Notes: generated by a model from the sequence alone, not told the origin. DNA of 39,236 bases from Prevotella sp. (GCA_017557185.1 JAFZAP010000046.1:1-39236); one strand, 5' to 3'. Numbered from the stretch's first letter, positions 6,699 to 15,155 are shown. Translations and numbers: made by a program.

Positions 6699-8633
6699 AT
6701 GAAAGCATTTCATCTGCAATCGCATCTCGAAGAGATATACAGCAAGTTTCCTGAAGGAAACCCACGCCCCATCGTTGGCATCACCGCCAACTATGAAGGC
6801 ATGGACGCTACGCTGCGCGACCGCTACTACCAGCAGATCGTCAACGCCGGCGGCACACCTGTCATCATCCCGCCTATTGCCGACAAGGATGTTATCGTGA
6901 ATACCCTCGACAGCATCGACGCTCTGCTGCTCAGCGGCGGTGGTGATTACAACCCTTTGTGGGCTGGTGAAGAGCCGGTGTCAGACCGTTTGCATATCAA
7001 TGCTGTTCGCGACCTGCCTGAACTGCTGATTACGATGCTTGCCTACAATCGCCAGATTCCCATGCTGGGCATCTGTCGCGGCATGCAGACACTGGCGATG
7101 GCACTGGGTGGACATGTGGCTCAGGACATTTCAATTGTTGCTGCGCAACGTTCAAATAGTTCAAATGGTTCAATGCGCTTCGCGCGTTCAAAAGGATCAA
7201 AGGTTGAAGGTGTAAGCATCAAACACTCGCAGGATGCCGACCGCCAGGAACCTACGCACAGCGTGAATATCGAGAAGGATTCCATCCTTTTCGACCTTTA
7301 TGGAGGAAGCCCCACCCCCGACCCCTCCCCCGTAGGGAGGGGAGAATGGGAGGGAAGACTGGAGAATGGGAAATTGAAAATGCTTGTAAACTCCTTCCAT
7401 CATCAGGCGGTGGACAATCCCGGCGAGCTCTTTAGGGCTACTGCCTTGGCTCCCGACGGTGTCATTGAGGCCATGGAGAGCAAGGAGCACAAGATGATCA
7501 TGGGCGTGCAGTGGCATCCGGAATGGATGGAAGAGGCCGGACTGCCACTTTTCCAGTGGCTCGTCGCACAGGGCAGTAACTTCCGCGTTGCCAAGCAGCT
7601 GCATCGCCGCATCATCACTCTTGACACCCACTGCGACACGCCGATGTTCTTCCCGCAAGGCATACACTTCGAGCAGCGCGATGAACGCATCCTTGTCGAT
7701 CTGCACAAGATGACCGAAGGCCGACAAGATGCTGTGATCATGGCCGCCTACCTGCCCCAACCCAAGATGGGTGAGACGTTCTCGGCCACGCTGCAGCAGT
7801 CGTCGTCGTTTGCCGGCATCACCGACAAGGCCATCACCACAACCCCCTATGCCTATGCCAATGGTATCTTTGACCAGATAGAAGATATCGTAGCCAACAA
7901 CAGCCGCTACATCAGCATTGCCCGCACGCCTGCCGACCTCTATGCCGACAAGCGACAAGGCAGGAAGTCTATCATGTTTGCCATTGAGAACGGACTGGCG
8001 CTGGAGCACGACCTGGCGAATGTGAAGCGGTTTGCTCAGCGTGGTGTGGTATATATCACCCTTTGCCATAACGGTGATAACGACATCTGCGACTCTGCCC
8101 GTGGTTGCAACACCCACGAAGGTGTTTCGCAGTTTGGCGAGCAGGTAATCCGCGAGATGAACCATCAGGGCATCATGGTTGACCTGAGCCATGCTGCCGA
8201 GAAGAGTTTCTACGATGCTTTGGAGATCAGTGAGACACCTATCGTGTGCAGTCACAGCAACTGCCGTGCCCTGTGCGACCATCCTCGCAACCTCACCGAC
8301 GACCAGTTGCGCGCCTTGGCTGCCCGCGGCGGCGTTGCCCACACCACGCTTTATGGCGGATTCCTGCGCCAGCACGGTGAAGCCCGTATCCTTGATGCCA
8401 TCAGTCATCTGGAGCACGCCATCGAGGTGATGGGTATCGACCATGTCGGCCTGGGCACCGACTTCGATGGTGACGGTGGTGTGAGAGGTCTTGCCAATTC
8501 GTCGGAGCTCATCAACTTCACGCTGGAGTTGTTGCGCCGCAAGTATAGCGAGCGCGATATTCGCAAGATCTGGGGTGGCAACTGGCTGCGCGTCATGACC
8601 GAGGTTCAGGGGAGAGGGGGAAATAATAAATAA
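6699..8633 (+). CDS. Fusion of peptidase C26 (gamma-glutamyl hydrolase-like) and M19 membrane dipeptidase
   Basis: A 644-residue two-domain enzyme. Residues 1 to about 285 form a class I glutamine-amidotransferase-like domain of the PuuD/gamma-Glu-GABA hydrolase type: GICRGMQ with nucleophile Cys126, and QWHPEW with His273 and Glu275. Residues about 305-640 form an M19 dipeptidase: DTHCDTP (His311, Asp313), ENGLALEHD, DLSHAAEKSF, PIVCSHSNCRAL and HVGLGTDFDGD, so the metal ligands are present. It would hydrolyse gamma-glutamyl amides and dipeptides; no signal peptide is seen, so it is probably cytosolic. The C26 domain is about 40-50 residues longer than usual because residues about 147-169 and 204-228 are encoded by repeat DNA resembling intergenic elements elsewhere in the window. 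The frame stays open through both. Substrates are unknown. Confidence 0.9.
   Translation: MKAFHLQSHLEEIYSKFPEGNPRPIVGITANYEGMDATLRDRYYQQIVNAGGTPVIIPPIADKDVIVNTLDSIDALLLSGGGDYNPLWAGEEPVSDRLHINAVRDLPELLITMLAYNRQIPMLGICRGMQTLAMALGGHVAQDISIVAAQRSNSSNGSMRFARSKGSKVEGVSIKHSQDADRQEPTHSVNIEKDSILFDLYGGSPTPDPSPVGRGEWEGRLENGKLKMLVNSFHHQAVDNPGELFRATALAPDGVIEAMESKEHKMIMGVQWHPEWMEEAGLPLFQWLVAQGSNFRVAKQLHRRIITLDTHCDTPMFFPQGIHFEQRDERILVDLHKMTEGRQDAVIMAAYLPQPKMGETFSATLQQSSSFAGITDKAITTTPYAYANGIFDQIEDIVANNSRYISIARTPADLYADKRQGRKSIMFAIENGLALEHDLANVKRFAQRGVVYITLCHNGDNDICDSARGCNTHEGVSQFGEQVIREMNHQGIMVDLSHAAEKSFYDALEISETPIVCSHSNCRALCDHPRNLTDDQLRALAARGGVAHTTLYGGFLRQHGEARILDAISHLEHAIEVMGIDHVGLGTDFDGDGGVRGLANSSELINFTLELLRRKYSERDIRKIWGGNWLRVMTEVQGRGGNNK
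7137..7206 (+). repeat. Hairpin/GTTCAA modular repeat inside a coding region
   Basis: The hairpin GTTGC-TGC-GCAAC (7137-7149) is followed by GTTCAAATAGTTCAAATGG, then by the hairpin GCGC-TTC-GCGC (7175-7185) and GTTCAAAAGGATCAAAGG. The same architecture occurs outside genes at 24949-25025 and 30435-30504. Here it adds about 23 codons to the C26 domain without breaking the frame. Confidence 0.8.
7308..7346 (+). repeat. 39-bp GC-rich hairpin repeat, copy 1 (intragenic)
   Basis: This segment is identical over 39 bp to 9678-9716. Its core CCCCTCCC-CCGTA-GGGAGGGG can form an eight-base-pair stem. In this frame it encodes SPTPDPSPVGRGE within the C26 domain, between the strand before the second half-domain and VNSFHHQAV. 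Confidence 0.93.
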
Positions 8634-8642
8634 CATCTTAAA

Positions 8643-9674
8643 ATGAGAAAGAATATGATCAGAATCGGCATTGCAGCCCTGCTCATTGCCGCCATCGCCT
8701 ACGGATGGTATACCATTAAAGCTATCACCAGCGCACCAGAAACCGAAGACGTGGATGAACTGGAAAAGACGAATCCCGTGGGGCCCGCATTCGATGCCGA
8801 CTCCGCCTTTGCCTTCTGTCAGGCACAATGCGACTTCGGTCCACGTGCTATGAATACTGAAGGCCACGAGAATTGTCGGGAGTGGATTGTGACGCAGTTC
8901 AGACAATATGGTTGCAAGGTCAGGCAACAGCATGTAGACCTGACTGGCTATGACGGCACCACGCTGAAAGCAACCAACATCATGGCACAATATCGTCCGG
9001 ACCTCACCACACGCATCATGCTCTGTGCCCACTGGGACAGTCGTCCCTGGGCAGATAACGATCCCGACGAAGCCAACTGGCACAAGCCTCTCCTTGCTGC
9101 CAACGATGCCGCCTCAGGTGTTGCCGTGATGATGGAGATAGCCCGTCTGTTGCAGTCCAACGAACTGCCAAACACCAATCTCGGCGTCGACTTCGTATGC
9201 TTAGATGCCGAGGACTGGGGCACACCGCAATGGGCTGAAGATCAGACCAACAGTTCTAGTACTTGGGCGCTAGGATCACAGTATTTTGCACAGAACCTTC
9301 CCGAAGGCTACGAGGCGCGTTATGGCATTCTGCTCGATATGGTTGGCGGTCAGGGGGCTAAATTCTATCAGGAACAAATGTCAATGGCATTTGCTTCAGC
9401 CATTGTGAAGAAAGTGTGGCGTGCAGCCCGTCAAGCCGGCTATGGCAGTTTCTTTCCTAAGAAGGAAGGTGGCGGTATTACCGACGATCATATACCTATC
9501 AACCAGCTGGCAAAGATTCCAACGATTGACATCATTGCCCATTATCCCGACTGCGCACAAAGTTCGTTTGGCCCGACGTGGCACACGATGGCCGACGACA
9601 TGCAACACATTGACCGCAACACCCTGAAGGCTGTCGGGCAGACAATTGTGCAGGTGCTGTGGACAGAGGAATAA
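8643..9674 (+). CDS. M28-family metallohydrolase, glutaminyl-peptide cyclotransferase-like
   Basis: This 343-residue protein begins with a positively charged start and one hydrophobic segment (about residues 5-22), an uncleaved anchor or signal, so it should face the periplasm. The zinc site is intact: Asp155 in NDAASG, Glu190 in LDAEDWG, and His314 in TWHTMADD, with TDDHIPIN also conserved. The pattern PRAMNTEGHENCREWI, LLDMVGG and DDHIPI-WHT matches the type II glutaminyl cyclases known from oral Bacteroidota, which convert N-terminal Gln to pyroglutamate on exported proteins. An aminopeptidase role remains possible. It follows the fusion gene by 9 bp, so the two are probably cotranscribed. 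Confidence 0.85.
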   Translation: MRKNMIRIGIAALLIAAIAYGWYTIKAITSAPETEDVDELEKTNPVGPAFDADSAFAFCQAQCDFGPRAMNTEGHENCREWIVTQFRQYGCKVRQQHVDLTGYDGTTLKATNIMAQYRPDLTTRIMLCAHWDSRPWADNDPDEANWHKPLLAANDAASGVAVMMEIARLLQSNELPNTNLGVDFVCLDAEDWGTPQWAEDQTNSSSTWALGSQYFAQNLPEGYEARYGILLDMVGGQGAKFYQEQMSMAFASAIVKKVWRAARQAGYGSFFPKKEGGGITDDHIPINQLAKIPTIDIIAHYPDCAQSSFGPTWHTMADDMQHIDRNTLKAVGQTIVQVLWTEE

Positions 9675-9677
9675 AAG

Positions 9678-9716
9678 AGCCCCACCCCCGACCCCTCCCC
9701 CGTAGGGAGGGGAGAA
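9678..9716. repeat. 39-bp GC-rich hairpin repeat, copy 2 (intergenic)
   Basis: Identical to 7308-7346 and in the same orientation, 2370 bp away. It fills the 47-bp gap between the convergent M28 and DUF4294 genes, where the CCCCTCCC/GGGAGGGG stem could also serve as a terminator in either direction. Confidence 0.93.
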
Positions 9717-9721
9717 AATGA

Positions 9722-10360
9722 TTATAGCTGACCGCTTTCCACCATGCGCACGACGCGCTCGGTGAGGCGGTCTTTTCCTTGCGGGTCGTACTCCTTCTTC
9801 AAACTGGCACCATATAGCCATGCGAAGGCCTGATAGAAGCCTGCCTTCACAGGACCGAGAATGGCCTGAATAAGTCCGTACGAGGTGGAATTACACTCGC
9901 GGTCGACCAGTTTGATAAGCAACTTGCCCTGCGAATAAGTTAGTTTCTTCATGCGCGGAGTATATGTACGCTTGATATCCTCCTCTACCAGTTTCAAATG
10001 TTCGTCGCGTGCCTTCTTATCGGGCAGGGTCTCCAGATACTCATAGGTTTCAATGATGATGTCATGGCATTCTTTCGCAATGGGCAGCACCTTTTTCACG
10101 TTGTACACCAAACGGTTGTACTGCTGGCGCTGTTTCTCATCCTTGAACGTAGGCTGCGGGTACACATACACATTGTTCATCTCCATATACTGGATGCTGT
10201 CACCGTCGACGAGTGCCTTACCCACGCGCACCATCGGCACATAGGTCGGTGAATCCATCGTAATCTTACGATCCTCGGGATTGATGTGTTCGCGCTTCTG
10301 AGCCATGGTCGTTGTGCAGAACATGCAGAGAAGTATGATGGAAAAGGCAGTACGTTTCAT
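9722..10360 (-). CDS. DUF4294 family secreted protein
   Basis: From ATG 10360 this is a 212-residue protein with a clear signal peptide (MKRTAFSIILLCMFCTTTMAQ), so it is exported. The body resembles the Bacteroidota-specific DUF4294 family: IQYMEMNNVYVYPQPTFKDE, a Tyr/Lys-rich helical region with RLVYNVKKVLPIAKE, and SYGLIQAILGPVKAGFYQAFAWLYGASLKKEYDP near the end. The function is unknown. It overlaps the upstream esterase gene by four bases (ATGA), so translation is coupled. It is the last gene of the rpoN-purE-ispG operon and is closed by the 39-bp hairpin repeat. Confidence 0.88.
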   Translation of the reverse strand: MKRTAFSIILLCMFCTTTMAQKREHINPEDRKITMDSPTYVPMVRVGKALVDGDSIQYMEMNNVYVYPQPTFKDEKQRQQYNRLVYNVKKVLPIAKECHDIIIETYEYLETLPDKKARDEHLKLVEEDIKRTYTPRMKKLTYSQGKLLIKLVDRECNSTSYGLIQAILGPVKAGFYQAFAWLYGASLKKEYDPQGKDRLTERVVRMVESGQL

Positions 10361-11544
10361 TTCTTTTTCAGCGTTTTGTCGAGGAACTGCAGGATGCGTT
10401 GCTGCGCCTGCAAACCACAGCTGTGTGGTATGTCCCAAAGTTCGGTTTCAAGTTGTGAGTCTGCCATCTGGCTGTGCCATACGGCATGCATGATGCCGAA
10501 GGCTTTCTCTACCCCTTCCGGGGCGAAGAGCTTATCCTGCCTTCCGTTGATAAACAACATAGGTTTCGGACAAGCCAGCGATGCCACATGCGGATAGTCT
10601 AGATAGCGGCGCAAGCCTGGCAGACAGTTGGCGAAGCCACCATTTTCTCTACGTCCATGACGAAGGGTGAGCTGGTGGTCGGCGGTGGTCATCCAACAGA
10701 TGGCGGCACCACAGCGGATACGGTCGCTCAATGCCGCCAGCATCCAAGCCCGATAAGCTCCCATCGAACATCCTGCACAACCTATGCGCAGGCTGTCGAC
10801 CATAGGCAACTGAGCAAGGAAGTCGGTGGCATGAATGTCATCGTAGTGCATATAGCCACAGAGGTCGACACCATACATCATCATGTTACCTGCAATGATG
10901 TCATAAGCCTTGCGGTCGACACCCTCTGCCCTACCCCGTTCACCCCATAGAGGAGCATCGGTAGAGAGCACAACGTAGCCATGCTGCGCGAGGAAGTCGC
11001 CCAAATATTGACCTTCATAAAGGCTCGCCACCCACGCATCAGCATCAGCACGCACCAACGAGTCCTCGTTAGTCATCGGGCGAATCATTTTCTCCTTGCC
11101 TATGAAAAGATGGGCACCGTGGTCGTGCAGCACATTGACTGCAGGAAATGGACCCTCGCCATCAGGGACAAGGAGCATGGCAGGCACGTTGTAGTAACTC
11201 GACAGCGGCAGGCTCAAACGATAGGCACGATAACCATCCCGCTGCTCGAAGTCGCTTGGCAGAGCGGCAGGGCTAGCAGTAACAGCAGCTAGCGGCGGAG
11301 GGGTAAGCATGCACTCGAAGACCTTCCTACGAGCTACCTGCCGCCACTCATCGAAATTGTCGATATCGCTATTTCCCCATGCCAAGGGGAAAGACAAATC
11401 TGCGACCAGTTGCTCAGCATAGACAGGCATGTTCTTCTGGAACTCAAACTGCTGGCGTTTGAGTTTCGTGTCGTCGAGGGGGTTCTGCGCCCCTGCCGAC
11501 AGACTAACGATACCTATCAATGCGAAGAGTAACCGCAGGTACAT
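10357..11544 (-). CDS. Secreted alpha/beta-hydrolase (dienelactone hydrolase/acetyl esterase-like)
   Basis: A 395-residue exported hydrolase with a signal peptide (MYLRLLFALIGIVSLSAGAQ). The fold is visible as PAMLLVPDGEGPFPAVNVLHDHG (oxyanion region), the nucleophile elbow GCAGCSMGAYRAW with Ser260, then LFINGRQDKLFAPEG (acid) and DIPHSCG (catalytic His). It belongs with the larger dienelactone-hydrolase/acetyl-xylan-esterase-like enzymes; the ester it cleaves cannot be told from sequence. It lies 10 bp after the aldo/keto reductase and overlaps DUF4294 by 4 bp. Confidence 0.85.
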   Translation of the reverse strand: MYLRLLFALIGIVSLSAGAQNPLDDTKLKRQQFEFQKNMPVYAEQLVADLSFPLAWGNSDIDNFDEWRQVARRKVFECMLTPPPLAAVTASPAALPSDFEQRDGYRAYRLSLPLSSYYNVPAMLLVPDGEGPFPAVNVLHDHGAHLFIGKEKMIRPMTNEDSLVRADADAWVASLYEGQYLGDFLAQHGYVVLSTDAPLWGERGRAEGVDRKAYDIIAGNMMMYGVDLCGYMHYDDIHATDFLAQLPMVDSLRIGCAGCSMGAYRAWMLAALSDRIRCGAAICWMTTADHQLTLRHGRRENGGFANCLPGLRRYLDYPHVASLACPKPMLFINGRQDKLFAPEGVEKAFGIMHAVWHSQMADSQLETELWDIPHSCGLQAQQRILQFLDKTLKKK

Positions 11545-11554
11545 GATAACAGCT

Positions 11555-12511
11555 TTAGTCGATGGCTTTCATATTTCGGCTCAGTTGCTCCACGCTACTG
11601 GCACCCACCAGCACCGATGTGATGCCTTGCTGATCGAGAATCCAACGTAAGGCGTGTTCAGCGAGCGAGCGGCCTTCAGCAGCTGCCTCATCGTTCCATT
11701 GTCGCAATTGGTCGAGCAGTTCAGGAGTAAGCATGTCGGCATTCAAGAATTGTCCCTTCGACATGCGAGAGTCGGCTGGCACATCACCCGAGAGATAGCG
11801 GTCGGTCAGCAGTCCCTGTGCCAACGGTGAGAACGAAATGAATCCTATGCCATGCTCATGGCAATACTGCAGTACTCCATCCTCAAGCGGTTCGCGGTCC
11901 AGCATATTCAGTCTGCCCTGATAAATGAGCAAAGGCACATCGCGCTTACGCAGATACTCATCAGCCACTTTCAAAGATTCGAGTGGCCAGCGCGAGATTC
12001 CCACATAGAGAGCCTTTCCCGAATGCACGATGTCGACAAGGGCCTGCAATGTCTCATCGAGCGGGGTCACAGGATCAAAACGGTGGCTATAGAAGAGGTC
12101 GACATAATCCAGATGCATACGTTTCAGTGATTGATCTATCGATGCCATCAGATATTTGCGCGAGCCCCAGTTACCATAGGGGCCAGGCCACATGTCGTAG
12201 CCAGCCTTCGAGGCAATGAACAATTCATCGCGGAAGGGGCGGAAATCTTGGTCCATCAAGCGGCCGAAGGTTTCCTCTGCCGATCCGTAGGGCGGTCCGT
12301 AGTTGTTGGCCAAATCGAAATGCGTGATGCCGTGGTCAAAGGCATAGTGGGTGATCTGGCGGCTGCGCTCATAGGAATCAATACCACCGAAGTTATGCCA
12401 AAATCCCAGCGAAACCTTCGGCAGAAGCACGCCTGATTGTCCACAGCGACGGTAAATCTGATCGCTATGGTCATAACGGCTTGGGGCGGGGGTGTAAGGA
12501 GGTTGTGTCAT
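11555..12511 (-). CDS. Aldo/keto reductase, YghZ-like
   Basis: A 318-residue NADPH-dependent aldo/keto reductase of the group that includes E. coli YghZ (L-glyceraldehyde-3-phosphate reductase). The catalytic tetrad is visible: Asp and Tyr in FDLANNYGPPYGSAEE, Lys in FIASKAGYDMWPGPYG, and His in YVDLFYSHRFDP. The C-terminal cofactor-binding segment LDQQGITSVLVGASSVEQL is conserved. It is cytosolic, with no signal peptide. Its ATG overlaps the ispG stop (ATGA), so it is translationally coupled to ispG. It probably detoxifies aldehydes; the physiological substrate is unproven. The C-terminus is a few residues shorter than YghZ. Confidence 0.9.
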   Translation of the reverse strand: MTQPPYTPAPSRYDHSDQIYRRCGQSGVLLPKVSLGFWHNFGGIDSYERSRQITHYAFDHGITHFDLANNYGPPYGSAEETFGRLMDQDFRPFRDELFIASKAGYDMWPGPYGNWGSRKYLMASIDQSLKRMHLDYVDLFYSHRFDPVTPLDETLQALVDIVHSGKALYVGISRWPLESLKVADEYLRKRDVPLLIYQGRLNMLDREPLEDGVLQYCHEHGIGFISFSPLAQGLLTDRYLSGDVPADSRMSKGQFLNADMLTPELLDQLRQWNDEAAAEGRSLAEHALRWILDQQGITSVLVGASSVEQLSRNMKAID

Positions 12512-13923
12512 AGCTGTTTTTGTATGATGGTTTGTTGTTGCCTATCGTTTTCGATGAGCAGCAGGAGTTTCTCCACTGCTTCTGCCTCGGGGATGTTCTT
12601 CTCAATACATTCTTTCTGCCGATAAAGCGAGATGCGGCCAGGACCAGCACCCACATAGCCGTAATCGGCATCAGCCATCTCGCCAGGCCCATTCACAATG
12701 CAACCCATGATGCCAATCTTCAGACCCACAAGATGCTGTGTAGCTGCCTTGATGCGGGCAATGGTGTCTTGAAGGTTGTAGAGCGTGCGACCGCAGCCAG
12801 GACAGGAGATGTACTCCGTCTTCGTGAACTTGATGCGGGCAGCCTGCAGGAGAGCATCGGCAAGAGCCACGCTCTGCTGTTCTGATAGCAGCGGCGACGA
12901 GATGACTAACTTCGTAGCCTTGCGGTCGATGAGCAGGGCACCCACTGCCATAGCAGCCTTCAACTGCAACTGCTCTATCGTCATTGATTCACTTGAATCC
13001 TTTAAATCCAGACGGATGGTATCGTCGCTGATGGTAGCCTCGGCCTCTTCACGCAGACGGGAGCATTCCTCAATGTAATCGACCAACTGCCGGGCAACAG
13101 GAATCTCGCACTCGGGCTCTTCAGAAAGCGATACACGAATGGTATCACCGATGCCTTCGGTGAGTAAGGCACCAATACCCAAAGCACTTTTAATGCGCCC
13201 ATCCTCACCTTCACCTGCCTCGGTCACTCCGAGATGCAACGGGTAGTGCATATCCTCGCGGTCCATAGCCTTGACAAGTAGTCGCACACTCTGCACCATG
13301 ACCACCGTATTACTGGCCTTGATGGAAATGACCACATCGTCGAAGTGCTCACGACGGAAGATGCGTAGGAACTCCATGCAACTCTCAACTATGCCTTCGG
13401 GAGTATCGCCATAACGTGACATGATTCGGTCACTAAGTGAACCATGGTTCACACCGATGCGTACTGCCGTATGATGTTCCTTGCAGATATTGATGAACGG
13501 CACCAACCGAGCATCTATCTTCTGCAATTCAGCCTGGTATTCTTCATCCGTATATTCCAGATGGCGGAATGTTCGTGCAGGATCGACATAGTTGCCAGGA
13601 TTGATGCGCACCTTCTCACAATACTGCGCAGCGACATCGGCTACACGGGCATTGAAATGTACATCGGCCACAAGCGGAGTCATGATGCCCTCAGCTTTCA
13701 GCGCTGCCGAGATGTTGCGCATGTTCTCAGCCTCTCGGGTACCCTGTGTGGTGAGACGTACGAGTTCGCCACCAGCCTCGATGATACGCTTCGCCTGACT
13801 GACGCAAGCAGCAGTATCATTGGTGTTGGTGGTGGTCATCGACTGGATGCGGATGGGATTGTCACCGCCAATGGCAATAGGCCCGACATGGGCAACGGTA
13901 GTATATCTGCGTTTGTAGTTCAT
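12508..13923 (-). CDS. ispG: 4-hydroxy-3-methylbut-2-en-1-yl diphosphate synthase (IspG), shortened long form
   Basis: IspG converts MEcPP to HMBPP in the MEP isoprenoid pathway using a [4Fe-4S] cluster. From ATG 13923 the protein has 471 residues. The TIM barrel shows IRIQSMTTTNTND, VADVHFNARVA, VRIGVNHGSLSDR and LGVTEAGEGEDGRIKSALGIG. The cluster ligands are Cys374 and Cys377 (YISCPGCGRT) and Cys408 (MGCIVNGPGE). Residues about 300-370 are a remnant of the extra middle domain found in plant, chlamydial and most Bacteroidota IspG: AVGALLID and ALLQAARIKFTKTEYIS survive, but most of that domain is absent. Its length is between the bacterial short form (about 370) and the long form (about 600). 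It overlaps purE by one base. Confidence 0.95.
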   Translation of the reverse strand: MNYKRRYTTVAHVGPIAIGGDNPIRIQSMTTTNTNDTAACVSQAKRIIEAGGELVRLTTQGTREAENMRNISAALKAEGIMTPLVADVHFNARVADVAAQYCEKVRINPGNYVDPARTFRHLEYTDEEYQAELQKIDARLVPFINICKEHHTAVRIGVNHGSLSDRIMSRYGDTPEGIVESCMEFLRIFRREHFDDVVISIKASNTVVMVQSVRLLVKAMDREDMHYPLHLGVTEAGEGEDGRIKSALGIGALLTEGIGDTIRVSLSEEPECEIPVARQLVDYIEECSRLREEAEATISDDTIRLDLKDSSESMTIEQLQLKAAMAVGALLIDRKATKLVISSPLLSEQQSVALADALLQAARIKFTKTEYISCPGCGRTLYNLQDTIARIKAATQHLVGLKIGIMGCIVNGPGEMADADYGYVGAGPGRISLYRQKECIEKNIPEAEAVEKLLLLIENDRQQQTIIQKQL

Positions 13924-14429
13924 CAATTTACCTTAAATGCGTATTTCACTTCTGCCAGATCGCGGTTAGCCTTTTCAATTTTCTGACCGAGAGTTGCCTT
14001 ATAAGAAGCAAGCCGCTGTGCAACAGCCTCATCGGCGAGTGCCAACATCTCAGTAGCGAGAATAGCCGCATTCATTGCACCATTGACACCCACTGTCGCC
14101 ACGGGGATTCCCGGCGGCATCTGAATGATGCTCAACATGGCATCGAGGCCGTCAAGCATTCCCTTGATGGGCACACCGATAACTGGCAATGTGGTCTGAG
14201 CAGCAATGACACCAGGCAGAGCGGCTGCCATGCCGGCACCAGCTATGATGACACGGATGCCACGCTCGCGCGCACCTTTTGCAAACTGTTCCACTGCATC
14301 GGGTGTGCGATGTGCCGAAAGAGCATTCACCTCGAACGGTATCTGCATATCGTCGAGAAACTTACAAGCTTTTTCCATAACGGGCAGATCGCTTGTGCTG
14401 CCCATGATGATACTTACGATTGGAGACAT
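13923..14429 (-). CDS. purE: N5-carboxyaminoimidazole ribonucleotide mutase (PurE)
   Basis: PurE catalyses the N5-CAIR to CAIR step of de novo purine synthesis in the cytosol. The 168-residue length is standard. Signature segments are PIVSIIMGSTSDLPVME (phosphate-binding loop), NALSAHRTPD, IIAGAGMAAALPGV and TLPVIGVPI. The start is ATG 14429. Its TGA shares a base with the ispG ATG, indicating coupling. A single-domain PurE implies a separate PurK elsewhere, which is not in this window. Confidence 0.97.
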   Translation of the reverse strand: MSPIVSIIMGSTSDLPVMEKACKFLDDMQIPFEVNALSAHRTPDAVEQFAKGARERGIRVIIAGAGMAAALPGVIAAQTTLPVIGVPIKGMLDGLDAMLSIIQMPPGIPVATVGVNGAMNAAILATEMLALADEAVAQRLASYKATLGQKIEKANRDLAEVKYAFKVN

Positions 14430-14464
14430 TAATTTACGTTTTACGGTTTTACTATTGTCAAAGA

Positions 14465-15082
14465 TTAGAAACGCATGATGAGATAGAAGGCACTCACGAA
14501 GCCTACAGCGAAACCTGCCACCACCTGTGCCAGCGTGTGTTGTCGCAGAATCATTCGAGCCGAGCCCACCAGTCCTGCCACCAAGATTACCAAGCAGAGC
14601 CACCACACGGGGTTGTAGGAGAACTTCATGGAGAATGCCACCAGTCCCCCCGCAATACCACCGATGGCAGCCGTATGGGTTGAAATCTTCCACCACACGT
14701 TGACCAGTGCGCAGACGATCTGTATGGCCAGTGCCGCAAGGAGCACGCCTCCTATTATATAAGGTACATGCTGGCTGCTCAAGACGTAGTAGCACGTGAA
14801 GTAGCAGACGATGGAGATGATGTAGGGCACCATTCGGCGTTCGCGAACACCAAGTTCGATGGGACTCCATCCCTGAAAGCGGCGATAGAGGCGAATGAGC
14901 AGCGTTGGCAACAGAATGGTAAAGAGGTAGACGATAAGCAGCACAACAGCCTTATAGTTCCAATCAAGCATGCCCAGATAACTGAACATGAAGAGTGCCG
15001 CCAATCCAACCAATGGAAGGTAGAATGGCGTGAACACCATGCTGACGATGCGTGCTGTAAGTATGATATGCTTCTCTTTCAC
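14465..15082 (-). CDS. PAP2-family membrane phosphatase
   Basis: A 205-residue integral membrane protein with about six hydrophobic helices (for example VFTPFYLPLVGLAALFMF, VVLLIVYLFTILLPTLLI, VPYIIGGVLLAALAIQIV, LCLVILVAGLVGSARMIL). The PAP2 phosphatase motifs are visible as KISTHTAAIGG and GSARMILRQHTLAQVVAG, with the catalytic histidines. Family members dephosphorylate lipid phosphates such as undecaprenyl or phosphatidic acid phosphates. The start is a GTG (15082-15080); no ATG fits before the first helix. It sits between rpoN and purE in the operon. Confidence 0.85.
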   Translation of the reverse strand: MKEKHIILTARIVSMVFTPFYLPLVGLAALFMFSYLGMLDWNYKAVVLLIVYLFTILLPTLLIRLYRRFQGWSPIELGVRERRMVPYIISIVCYFTCYYVLSSQHVPYIIGGVLLAALAIQIVCALVNVWWKISTHTAAIGGIAGGLVAFSMKFSYNPVWWLCLVILVAGLVGSARMILRQHTLAQVVAGFAVGFVSAFYLIMRF

Positions 15083-15155
15083 AATGTTGGAATCTGCTCC
15101 CTCTGACGTTATTCTTATTTCTTACTTCTTAACTCATGAATCTTTATCAAATCCG

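Noticed and set aside
7137-7346. Frameshift or assembly error in the C26 domain because of the repeat DNA
   Set aside because: The frame is continuous through both repeats, and the catalytic Cys126 and His273 lie on either side, so the gene looks intact.
7197-9083. A 628-codon open frame antisense to the C26-M19 fusion and M28 genes
   Set aside because: The plus strand encodes complete catalytic motifs of three enzyme domains, so the antisense frame is a composition effect, although its length is notable.
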